From Dastarcus helophoroides (taxonomy: Eukaryota; Arthropoda; Insecta; Coleoptera; Bothrideridae), in assembly GCA_028583605.1 (NCBI GenBank), contig CM053328.1:4148304-4212303 (forward strand): a stretch of DNA of 64,000 bases, read 5' to 3'. The translations under genes and the position numbers were made by a program. The notes below the pieces were generated by a model. It worked only from the letters and a program-made list of their open reading frames with translations. It did not search any database and was not told the DNA's origin. Shown here in pieces: positions 20,196 to 30,819 of the stretch. Each line of letters opens with the position of its first letter. The first letter of the stretch is position 1.

Positions 20196-21422
20196 AGTAG
20201 GTGCGCAGTAGGTAGGTGCGCAGTAGGTGGGTGCGCAGTAGGTAGGTGCGCAGAAGTTAGATGCGCAGTAGGTAGGTGCGCAGTAGGTAGGTCCGCAGTA
20301 AATAGTTGCGCAGTAGGTAGTTGCGCAATATGTAGGTGCGCAGTGGGTAGGTGCGCAATAGGTAGGTGCGCAGTAGGTAGGTGCGCAGTGAGTAGGTGCG
20401 CAGTGGGTAGGTGCGCAGTAGGTAGGTGCGCAGTGAGTAGGTGCGCAGTGTGTAGATGCGCAGCAAGTAGATGCGCAGTGGGTAGGAGCGCAGTGGGTAG
20501 GTGCGCAGTAGATATGTGCGCAGTAGGTAGGTGCTCAGCAAGAAGGTGCGCAGTAGGTAGGTGCGCAGTAATAAGGTGCGCAGTGGATAGGTGCGCAGTA
20601 GGTAGGTGCGCAGTAAGTGAGTGCGCAGTAGAAAGGTGCGCAGTAGGTAGGTGCGCAGTAAATAGTTGCGCATTAGGTAGTTGCGCAATATGTAAGTGCG
20701 CAGTGGGTAGGTGCGCAGTAGGTAGGTGCGCAGGAAGTAGGTGCGCAGTGTGTAGGTGCGCAGCAAGTAGATGCGCAGTGGGTAGAAGCGCAGTGGGTAG
20801 GTGCGCAGGAGATATGTGCGCAGTAGGTAGGTGCGCAGTAGGCAGGTGCGCAGTAGGTAGGTGCGCAGTAATTAGGTGCGCAGTAGGTAGGTGCGCAGTA
20901 AGTGGGGGCGCAGTATAAAGGTGCGCAGTAGGTAGGTGCGCAGAAGGTGGATGCGCAGTAGGTGGGTGCGCAGTAGGTAGGTGCGCAGAAAGTAGGTGCG
21001 CAGTAGGTAGGTGCGCAGTAGGTAGGTGCGCAGAAGGTAGTAGCGTAGTATATAGTTGCGCAGTAGGTAGTTGCGCAGTATGTAGGTGCGCAGTGGGTAA
21101 ATGCGCAATAGGTAGATGCGCAGTAGGTGAATGCGCAGTAAGTAGGTGCGCAGTAGGTAGGTACGCAGTAGGTAGTTGCGCAGTAGGTAGTTGCGCAGTA
21201 AGTAGGTGCGCAATATGTAGGTGCGCGGTGGGTAGGTGCGCAATAGGTAAGTGCGCAGTAGGTAGGTGCGCAGTAGTTAGGTGCGCTGTAGGTTGGTGCG
21301 CAAAAGGTAGGTGCGCAAAAGGTAGGTGCGCAGTAGGTAGATGCGCAATAGGTGGGCGCGCAGTGGGTAGGTGCACATTTGGTAAATGCGCTGTAGGTAG
21401 GTGCGCAGTAGGTAGGTGCGCC
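20196..21422. repeat. 15-bp minisatellite array 1, about 82 units
   Basis: The unit is GTGCGCAGTAGGTAG with scattered substitutions and almost no indels, so the 15-base phase holds for over 1.2 kb. Variants recur in blocks. A GTAAATAGTTGCGCA block returns after 360 bp, and a GCAAGTAGATGCGCA block after about 300 bp, so the array grew in blocks of 20-24 units. Because 15 is a multiple of three, several frames stay open on both strands, including a 404-codon minus-strand frame of repeating PTAHL. These are repeat artefacts. Confidence 0.95.
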
Positions 21423-23234
21423 GTTTTTGTAAATTTGATCTTAAATTATTTACTGGCTGTTAGGCATATGAGAAAATATTTGTTACAAGAGTTGTCGCAA
21501 ATTTTTTGCTTTACAATTTCTATTATATACGTTAACATCTTACAAGCTACAGAAACCGAGATAATTGCAAATAAATGATTCTAAAATCTTTGACCTTGAA
21601 TACTTTACTAACGGTTGACCATATAAAAAAATGTCTGTTACAAAACTTGTAACAATTTTTATGCTCTACAAATGTTAACATCATTGAAGTTGCAGTAACC
21701 GAGATAATCGAAAAAAACCAATTTTTGTAAATTTGATCTTAAAAAATTTACTGACTGTTGGGCATATCGGAAAATATTTGTTACAAAATTTGTCACAAAT
21801 TTTATGTTCTACAAATTTTGGTACAAACGTCAACATCATAGAAGCTATAGAAACCGAGATAATTGCAAAAAACTGATTCTTAGGAAATTTGACTTTGAAT
21901 AATTAAGTAACGATTGACCAATATAAAAAAAGTTTTTTGATAAAACTTGTGGCAAATTTTATGCTCTACAAATGTTATAATAAACGTTAACATCATAGAA
22001 GCTATAAAAACCGAGATGATTGCAAAAAACTGATTTTTGGGAAAGTTGACCTTGAATAATTTACTAACGGTTGACCTTATAAAAAAGTTTTTTTAACAAA
22101 ACCTGTGGCAAATTTCATGCTTTACAAATCTTATTATAAACGTTAACATCATAGAAGCTATAGAACGCGAGATAATTGCAAAAAGCTGATTTTTAAGAAT
22201 TTTGACCTTGAATAATTTAGTAACGGTTAACCATATAAAAAATGTCCCTTTTAAAATTTGTGGCAAATTTTATGCTCCTAAAATTTTATTATAAACGTTA
22301 ACATCATGGATGCCATAGAAACCGAGATAATTGCAAAAAACTGATTTTTAGGAATTTTGACCTTGAATAATTTACTAACGGTTGACCATATGAAATAATG
22401 GCTTGAACAAAACTTGTGGCAAATTTTATGCTCTACAAATTTTATTATAAACGTTAACATTATAGAAGCTATAGAAACCGCGATAATTGCAAAAAACTGA
22501 TTTTTAGGAATTTTGACCTTGAATAATTTACTAACGGTTGACCATATGAAAAAATGCCTCAAACAAAACTTGTGGCAAATTTTATGGTCCACAAATCCTA
22601 TTATACACGTTAACATCATAGAGGCTATAGAAACCGAGATAATTGCAAAAAATCAATTTTTGTAACTGATCTTAAAAAATCTACTGCATATGAGAAAATA
22701 TTTGTTACTAAAGTTGTCAAGTTTTATGCTTTACAATTTTTGTTGTAAACGGTGACATCATAGAAGCTATAGAAACCGAGATAATCGAAAAAAAAAAAAC
22801 AGTTTTTGTAAATTTGATCCTAAAAAATTTACTGTTGGGCATATGAAAAAATATTTGTTCCTGAAGTTGTCAAATTTTATGCTTTACAATTTCTATTATA
22901 AACGTTAACACGATAGAAGCTATAGAAACCGAGATAATTGCAAAAAACCAATTTTTGTAAATTTGATCCTAAAAAATTTACTGTTGGGCATATGAAAAAA
23001 TAATTGTTACTGCAGTTGTCAAATTTTATGCTTTACAATTTTTATTATAAACGTTAACATCATAGAAGCTATAGAAACCGAGATAATTGCAAAAAAACTG
23101 ATTTTTAGGAAATTTGACCTTGAATAATTTACTAACGGTTGACCATATAAAAAATGTCTTAAACAAAACTTGTGGCAAATTTTATGCTCTACAACTTTTA
23201 TAATAAATGTTAACATCTTTGAAGTTGCAGTGTT
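21423..23234. repeat. Satellite of about 150-158-bp monomers, block 1
   Basis: Landmarks GAAGCTATAGAAACCGAGAT and TTGACCTTGAATAATTTACT recur every 145-158 bp about 11-12 times (for example the CCGAGAT word near 21559, 21700, 21853, 22011, 22322, 22633, 22778, 22929 and 23081). Monomers differ by roughly 5-20 percent. The block starts directly at the end of the first 15-bp array and ends directly at the second. Confidence 0.9.
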
Positions 23235-24364
23235 GGTGCGCAGTAGGTAGGTGCGCAGTAGGTAGGTGCGCAGTAAGTAGGTGCGCAGTGTGTAGGTGCA
23301 CAGTAAGTCGATGCGCACTGAGTACGAGCGCAGTGGGTAGGTGCGCAGTGGGTAGGTGCGCAGTAGGTAAGTGCGCAGTAGGTAGGTGCGCAGTGGATAG
23401 GTGCGCAGTATGTAGGTGCGGTAGGTAGGTGCGCAGTAGGTAGGTGCGCAGAAGGTAGATGCGCAGTAGGTGGGTGCACAGTAGGTAGGTGCGCAGTGGG
23501 CAGGTGCGCAGTAGGGAGGTGCGCAGTAGGTAGTTGCACGGTAGGTAGTTGCGCAGTAAGTAGGTGCGCAGTGGGTCGGTGCGCAGTGAGTAGGTGCGCA
23601 GAAGGTAGGTGCGCGGCAAGTAGGTGCGCAGTAGGTGGGTGCGCAGTGGGTAGGTGCACTGTGGGTAGGTGCGCGGTAGGTAGGTGCGCAGTAGGTAGGT
23701 GCACAGAAGGTAAATGCGCAGTAGGTAGGTGCGCAGTAGGTAGGTGCGCAGTAGGTAGGCCCGCAGTAGGTAGGTGCGCAGTAAGTAGGTGCTCAGTATG
23801 TAGATGCGCAATAGATAGATGCGCAGTGTGTGGGTGCGCGGTAAGTAGATGCGCAGTAAGTATGAGCGCAGTAGGTAGTTGCGCAGAAGGTAGTTGCGCA
23901 GTAAGTAGGTGCGCAGTAAGTAAATGCGCAGTGCGTATGAGCGCAGTGGGTACGTGCGCAGGAGGTAGGTGCGCAGAAGGTAGATGCGCAGTAGGTAGGT
24001 GCGCAGTGGGTAGGTGCGCAGTAGGTTGGTGCGCTGTAGGTAGGTGCGCAGAAGGTTGTAGCGCTGTAAGTGGGTGCGCAGTAGGTAATTGTGCAGTAGG
24101 TAGGTGCGCAGTAGGTAGTTGCGCAGTAGGTAGTTGCGCAGTAGGTAGTTGCGCAGTAGGTGGGTGCGCAGTATGTAGGTGCACAGTGGGTTATGCGCAA
24201 TAGGAAGGTGTGCAGTAAGTAGGTGCGCAGTAGTTAGGTGCGCTGTAGGTAGATGCGCAAAAGGTAGGTGCGCAGTAGGTAGGTGCGCAATAGGTGGGTG
24301 CGCAGTAAGTAGGTGCGCATTAGGTAAATGCGCTGTAGGTAGGTGCGCAGTAGGTAGGTGCGCA
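23235..24364. repeat. 15-bp minisatellite array 2, about 75 units
   Basis: It has the same unit and orientation as array 1, GTGCGCAGTAGGTAG with variants such as GTGCGCAGAAGGTAG. One unit near 23421 lacks part of the core (TGCGGTAGG). Its right junction into satellite DNA is the same as that of array 1, 2942 bp away. Open frames of several hundred codons on both strands result from the 3n unit length. Confidence 0.95.
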
Positions 24365-26233
24365 GTTTTTTTAAATTTGATCCTAAATAATTTACTAGCT
24401 GTTAGGCATATGAGAAAATATTTGTTACAAAAGTTGTCGCAAATTTTTTGCTTTACAATTTCTATTATATACGTTAACATCTTACAAGCTACAGAAACCG
24501 AGATAATAGCAAAAAAATGATTTTAAAAACTTTGACCTTGAATACTTTACTAACCGTTGACCATATGAAAAAATGTCTGTTACAAAACTTGTGGCAAATT
24601 TTATGCTCTACAAATGTTATAATAAATGTTAACATCATTGAAGTCGCAGTAACCGAGATAATCGAAAAAAAAACAATTTTTGTTAACTTGATCTTAAATA
24701 ATTTACTAACTGTTGGGCGTATGAGAAAATATTTGTTACAAAACTTGTCACAAATTTTATGTTCTACAAATTTTGTTATAAACGTTAACATCATAGAAGC
24801 TATAGAAACCGGGATAATAAAAAAAACCATTTTTTGTAACTTTGATCGTAAAATATTTACCAACTCTTGGGCATATGAGAAAATATTCGTTACTAAAGTT
24901 GTCAAATTTTATGCTTTACAATTTTTGTTATAAACGTCAACATCATAGAAGCTATAGAAACCGAGATAATTGCAAAAAACTGATTCTTAGGAAATTTGAC
25001 CTTGAATAATTTACTAACGGTTGACCTTATAAAAAAGTCTTTTTAACAAAACTTGTGGCAAATCTTATGCTTAACAAATTTTATTATTAACGTTAACATT
25101 ATAGAAGCTATAAAACCCGAGATAATTGCAAAAAACTGATTTCTAGGAAATTTGACCTTGAATAATTTACTAATGGTTCACCATATGAAAAAATGCCTTA
25201 TACAAAACTTGTGGCAAATTTTATGCTCTACAAATTTTATTAAAAACGTTAACATTATAGAAGCTATAGAAACCGGGGTAATTGCCAAAAATTAGTTTTT
25301 AGGAAATTTGACACCTTGAATAATTTACTAGCGGTTGACCATATTGTTACGTGCGTTATCGGTTCGAATTGATACACGTGATGGATTTATTCCCACTTTA
25401 TTACTAAACTCAACTTGAATCACCACAATTTACAATTAACTCACTTCTACTAACTTACTAATTGCACTGATTCTAACTGACTGACTCGAGGGAAAACTGA
25501 CCGCCCTTTTATAGTTTCGGCCCGCGTTCTTCCAGAATTTTCGGCAGATAAGGCTTATCGAATGCCGAAATTTCTGGAACGCTTATCTGCCGTTTGTTTC
25601 GTTATCGCGGCCGCTTTCCCCTTATCAGAACCTTCTAGAAACTTTTTTTTATTTACTAAATTCTACAATTCTATTCTAAATCCTATTTCATCTATTTACA
25701 TTGCGTTACAATATGAAAAAAAGGCTTTCCCAAAACTTGTGGCAAATTATATGCTCTACAAATTTCATTATAAACGTGAACATCATAGAAGCTATAGAAA
25801 CCGAGAAAATTGCAAAAAACTGATTTTTAGGAATTTTGACCCTGAATAATTAACTAACGGTTGACCATATGAAAAAATGCCTCAAAAAAGACTTGTGGCA
25901 AATTTTATGCCCTACAAATTTTATAATAAACGTTAACATCATAGAAGCTATAAAAACTGAGATAATTGCAAAAAACTGATTTTCAGGAAATTTGACCTTG
26001 AATAATTTACTAACAGTTGACCATATAAATTAATTTTTAAATAAAACTTGTGGCAAATTTTATGCTTTACAAATTTTATCATAAACGTTAACATCATGGA
26101 TGCTATAGAAACCGAGAAATTGCAAAACACTGATTTATAGGAAATTTGACCTTGAATAATTTACGAACGGTTGACCATATAAAAAAATGTCTTAAACAAA
26201 ACTTGTGGCAAATTTTATGCTCTACAACCTTTA
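24365..26233. repeat. Satellite of about 150-158-bp monomers, block 2
   Basis: Its monomers match block 1. The first ~200 bp closely match the segment starting at 21423 (both read GGCATATGAGAAAATATTTG, then the rare TTACAAGCTACAGAAACCGA). The block is interrupted by the solo LTR at 25345-25710 and stops where the LINE at 26236 begins. Confidence 0.9.
25345..25710 (+). mobile_element. Solo LTR with 4-bp ATAT target duplication
   Basis: The 366-bp element starts TGTTACGTGCG and ends TTGCGTTACA, so it has TG...CA termini and short inverted ends (TGTTACG/CGTTACA). ATAT flanks both sides (25341-25344 and 25711-25714). Removing the element plus one ATAT rejoins a normal satellite monomer (GGTTGACCATATGAAAAAA). 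It has a TTTTATAG box about 160 bp in. The length and 4-bp duplication suggest a Gypsy-type LTR, but no internal genes remain to prove it. Confidence 0.85.
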
Positions 26234-26454
26234 TACGGTGAAACTGGACTCTCTATTAAATATATTCATGGTGTACCCCGCATTGTTGTAAACAAACTGA
26301 AAGATTTAAACTGATAGGATCCAACAGTACGTATTCGAATGTATATTATCAAAATACCCGTAGCATCTGCAATAAAACCACTACCTTCTTTAATTGTGAA
26401 AATTGTGACTATAAAAAACGATCAAGTACGAAAATATCTAACTCTGAAATAATC

Positions 26455-27642
26455 ATGATATACCAAAATGTGAGAGGTTTAAATTCTAAAATCAATGAAT
26501 TTTCTGTTAATTGTTCCAGTTGTGATGCTGACATTGTAATACTTGCAGAAACGTGGTTAAAAGATGATGTCTTATCCGAGGAATTATTTTCCTCACAATT
26601 TCAAGTATTCCGTGCAGACAGGAAATTTGGTCGAGGAGGAGGGGTATTAATTGCTTTAAGAAATCAGTCCTTTGTTACAAGGCTAGATATTGAATCTCCA
26701 GTGCAAGCAATAGAACTCGTAGGGATTAAAGCGCAGTATCATAGTTTCTCAGTCAGCATTATAGCTTTATACATTCCTCCTTCGCTAGGTATCAATGAAT
26801 ATAATACAATTTTCGATTATCTGGAAACTTCTCTTGACTTTACTTCGCATATATGTATTATGGGAGACTTCAATATTCCTGAATTGTATGAATGTACATC
26901 TGAAGGCAGAACTACTAATCTTTATAATTCTTACTTGCAGTTTATTACTCTAAATAATCTTTGTCAACATAACAATATTCTGAATACTAACCAGAGATTA
27001 TTGGACCTAATTATTACTGCGGAAAATCTAAAAGTGACTACGAATAAAGGCGAATATCCACTAGTAGCAGAAGACATACATCACCCAACTTTACAAGTCA
27101 CGGTACACGTTAGTGATACCTCAGATAGGCGGTTTATAAATAATGAGACATTACCAAGGTTTAATTTTTATAAAGCGAATTTAGTCGATCTCTACCTATC
27201 TATAGCGAATATAAACTGGACATCAATTTTAGATATATCTGATCCTCAAATTGCAAGCGATCAGTTTTTTAACAAATTACATGATATATTCGTGCAGCAC
27301 GTACCGTTATGTTCGAAAAAAGGTCGTCAGAAAAATTATCCAGTTTGGTTCACCAAAAGCATAATTCAGAAAATCCATAATAAGAATAAACACTGGAATA
27401 TTTACAGAAAATCGAAATCTCTATACCACCTTAATTTATTGAAGCAATTAAGAAGAGAAATTAAATATGAATGTCGAATCGAATTTCAGCAGTTTATCCA
27501 GAATTCTGAAAATACTTTACAGGCTCATCCCAAAAAATTCTGGTCATTCATTAACCAAAAAAGGAAAGGCGCTACCATGCCTGGACTCATGTTTTATGAT
27601 GATAGGATACTCACAGCTGAGCAAGACATCGTTAATAAATAG
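26455..27642 (+). pseudogene. LINE ORF2, endonuclease domain part
   Basis: This open frame of 395 codons carries an exonuclease-endonuclease-phosphatase type nuclease: IYQNVRGLNSK at the start, the metal-binding ILAETWL, the GDFNIPE motif around residue 135 and a DxHHP-like motif (DIHHP) near 205. It continues into the linker before the reverse transcriptase, then meets TAG at 27640-27642. The RT continues in another frame, so an indel of one or two bases lies just before this stop. In an intact element it would nick the target DNA. Confidence 0.85.
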
Positions 27643-29338
27643 TTTTGCGGATTATTTTTCTTCAACCTTTGCGCAAGGACCCAATCATTCGTGTGATAGT
27701 GGGTGTGTCGATCTTGGTACAATCCGGTGTGAGTACTGTCTGCAAAATTGCTGTCCATCTCTCAATGTTGATGTCGAGATAGCTAACAATCTTAATCTAA
27801 GCTTGAATACAATATGTGAAGTAGATATCTTAAAAGCTGTTAAACGTATTAAACCTAATAATGTTACTGGGACCGATAATTTACCGGCTTTTTTGATTGT
27901 CGATTGCATCAATTTCCTGATCTTACCATTGAAACATATTTTTGATCTAATTTTAAATTCTTGTTTGGTTCCCACCCAATGGAAAACTTTATACATCATA
28001 CCCATACACAAATCTGGCGATAGAGCGGATATAAAAAATTATAGACCAGTGGCATTGATGTCGAATGTCGCTAAACTTTTTGAGTGTGTTATATATGATG
28101 CATTAAATCATCCAAGTCTATCTAATTTAACAGCAGAACAACGTGGATTCGTAATCGGCAAATCGACTACTACAAACTTAATGGAATTTACGCAATATGT
28201 ATCGAATGCTCTTGATAAGCGATTACAAGTTGATGCGATATACACAGATTTGTGGAAAGCATTCGATAAAGTTCAACATTGTATACTGTTAAAGAAATTG
28301 CGTCTCTTTGGTTTAAGTAGCTCGTTAGTTAATTTGATAAAATCGACTATAACCAATAAACAACAAATTGTGTCATACGGTGGATTTAGATCTAACCCTT
28401 ACTTTCCAACCAGCGGAGTAGGACAAGGTTCCAACCTTGGTCCATTATTGTTTAATATCTTCTTTAATGATGTAGTTGTAGGTTTAAAATGTAGAACTTT
28501 TATATACGCGGATGACCTAAAAATTGCTAAAATAATAACGAACGTAAATGATTGCTCCATTTTGCAAGATGATTTAGATTCTCTACAAAGTTGGTGTGAC
28601 TGTAATGGACTGGCACTCAATAAAAAGAAATGTAAAATATTAACCTTCTCCAGGATTCAGAATCCTATAAATTGTCATTATTTGATCGAGGGCCAAGTTA
28701 TTGACAGATGCACCTAAATGACTGATTTGGGAGTAATTATGGATGCGCAGCTCATATTTATACCTCATATTTTACAAGTTTGGAGGCAAGCCACAAAAGT
28801 ATTAGGTTTTGTATTTAGAAACACGAGAGGCTTCACAAGCATTCACTGTATAAAAACATTATATTATTCGCTAGTAAGGTCTAAACTCGAGTACTGTTGT
28901 CAGGTCTGGAGTCCTTACTATGAAAATTACAACAATCTGCTGGAAGGAATTAATAGGAAATTTGCAAAATATGTATTTCTTAAAATGTATGGAAATTATC
29001 CAGAGCGGAACTGTGATTATTGGTGGCTGCTAAATATGGTCAATGAAGTACCTTTAACCAGCCGCAGAAATATGCACTGCTTAATATTTTTTCAAAGAAT
29101 TGTTACTGGTAAAATAAGGTCCGAGGATTTGTTGCGACAAATTGACTTTCATGTTCCGCGACCTAACACACGCTATCCCATGGCATTTTCTCATATTATC
29201 CCATCCACTTTGCACCATTATAACAGCCCATTGTTTCGATGCATTCGCTTGTCTAATAGCCTTCCGCAAAACATAGATATATTTCTTGACAATTTAAGTT
29301 CTCCGCGTATAAAAAGACAGTTACTTAGAGTTACTTAG
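27640..29338 (+). pseudogene. LINE ORF2, reverse transcriptase part with one nonsense codon
   Basis: The frame is 2 mod 3 and open from 27467; the element's own sequence in it starts near 27640 (FADYFSSTF). RT landmarks are NYRPVALMSNVAKLFE, AFDKVQHC with the first catalytic Asp near 28255-28270, VGQGSNLGPLLF and YADD at about 28504-28515. An in-frame TAA at 28715-28717 interrupts it. The frame then resumes with LGVIMDAQL and ends at TAG 29336-29338. The catalytic residues are intact, so the copy looks fairly young apart from two lesions. Confidence 0.85.
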
Positions 29339-29585
29339 TATTGTTATTCAATAAATTAATATTAATTCTGTACACCAAATTATTGGATTCCTTTTATTTT
29401 ATTTTTATTTCTGTTATTTTTATTTACTAGGATTCTTTATTTGTTATACATTTTCTTTTTTTATGTAATACCATTTAAATTATTAGGTTCTTATTTTTAT
29501 TATGCTATATTTTTAAGTATGTAGGTACTTTTCCACTATAGACTTAAGTCTGTTGGAACGAGTAAATAAATAAATAAATAAATAA

Positions 29586-30744
29586 AATTCCCAAATATTA
29601 AATTTATAGCATTAAAACTTTTTCGATTATTAAAAATTTCAGAATAAAATTTCAATTTGAACGCCCTGTATCTCTTAAATGAGCCACATTGGTATAAGGC
29701 AGGAGTCGGCAAACTGCGGCTCGAGAGCCGCATGCGGCTCTTTTAAAAGAAAATTGAGGCTCTTTAAATTCCCCTAAAAAAATAAAAGCTAGAATGGACA
29801 GACACCCAGACACTCATTAAACAAGTGATCTACAGAAGTCGAAATTTCCAAAAATACTTTTCTAGAAATTTTTACGTTTTACTTAAATTTTGACAAAAAG
29901 TTATAATTTCGAAATTTTTGATTGATTTGTATTAACATTTTGAAAAAACATGCGTAATTTGAAATTTCTAGAAAAAGACCAACTTGGGGAGTGGAAATTT
30001 CTAAAAAATATTTTTCTCGCAATTTTTACTTTTTTATTTGTAAATTTTCTAAAACCTTGAGATTTCGTGAAAAAAAGGTGAATTTTTTTGACTTTTTGTG
30101 AGGAAAAAAATCTAAATTTAAACGGTAAATATTAAAGTTCAAAATAAAAGCTGAAATTTCCAGAAAAGGCCGAATTTTGAGAAAAAGAGATTTCGAAAAA
30201 ATTGAGACAAAGAAAGAGACTTCGAAAAAATTGAGACAAAAGAACAGATTTCGAAAAAATTGAGAAAAAGGAATTTATCAAAAGTTCTACATAAAAAGTA
30301 AAATTTTAAAAAAAGAACGCAGAATTTCGTAGATTGAAACTCGGGACAAATTAAAAACCTGAAATGTTTAGACAATTTTGAATTTTTTGAAATATAGTCA
30401 AATTTCTAAAAGAAAAATTGCAAAAATTAACTGGAAGCTTGGTGGTTCATCAGTATTGCAGTTGTTTTTCCATAAAATCTTCCCTAAAACTTGCAAATGT
30501 TCTCAAATATTCTGTGAAATTTACAAAGGCCTCTTAGACCAACAAAAGAAAAATAATCTTATGCTAAAAAGTTAGGTATTTGGTGGTTCATCAGTATTGC
30601 AGTTGTTTTTCCATGAAATCTCTAAAATTCGCAAATATTCTCATGGAGGATTTTGATAAAGATTATTTTGAGCCAAAACATTGGACAAATAGTGATATAG
30701 ATTAGCAAGTACAGAATATATCCTGATAGTTTTACAAATGAAAC
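29586..30744. other. AT-rich intergenic DNA with a hAT-like terminus
   Basis: No gene is seen. Near 29698-29750, AGGAGTCGGCAAACTGCGGC with GAGCCGCATGCGGCTCTTT resembles the end of a hAT-type element, but I found no partner end. From about 29880 to 30420 the DNA is A-rich low-complexity (GAAATTTCGAAAAA words). An 18-bp phrase (TTGGTGGTTCATCAGTATTG) occurs twice, near 30440 and 30580. Confidence 0.4.
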
Positions 30745-30750
30745 TTTATT
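30745..30750 (-). terminator. Polyadenylation signal candidate for SPEF2
   Basis: AATAAA on the minus strand lies about 70 bases past the TGA stop at 30822-30820, a normal spacing for a metazoan cleavage signal. Confidence 0.5.
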
Positions 30751-30819
30751 TTTAATCAAAATCACGTACATAAGCCATAAGAATAAAGACATCATTAAAA
30801 ATAGTTAAAAAAAAAACCA

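Larger units (their letters stand above)
26236..29585 (+). mobile_element. Jockey-like non-LTR retrotransposon (LINE), 5'-truncated and inactive
   Basis: It contains an apurinic endonuclease followed by reverse transcriptase in LINE order, and ends with a TAAA-repeat tail (29566-29585) after GTTGGAACGAG. It begins abruptly inside satellite DNA near 26235. The frame is broken once near 27640 and stopped once at 28715-28717. The first 200 bp read as one open frame upstream of the endonuclease ATG, possibly the end of ORF1. The clade call rests on motif style (GxNLGPLLF, YADDLKI). Confidence 0.85.

Noticed and set aside
20196..24364. CRISPR-like array
   Set aside because: The 15-bp units are contiguous with no unique spacers, and the genome is eukaryotic.
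20162..24520. Long open frames (up to 432 codons) on both strands of the 15-bp arrays
   Set aside because: They follow from a 3n repeat unit without stops, appear in several frames at once, and lack any start context, splice site or non-repetitive domain.
26234..26454. ORF1 (gag-like) gene of the LINE
   Set aside because: Only about 60 codons are open and no clear zinc-knuckle set is visible; it is mentioned as a possible remnant only.
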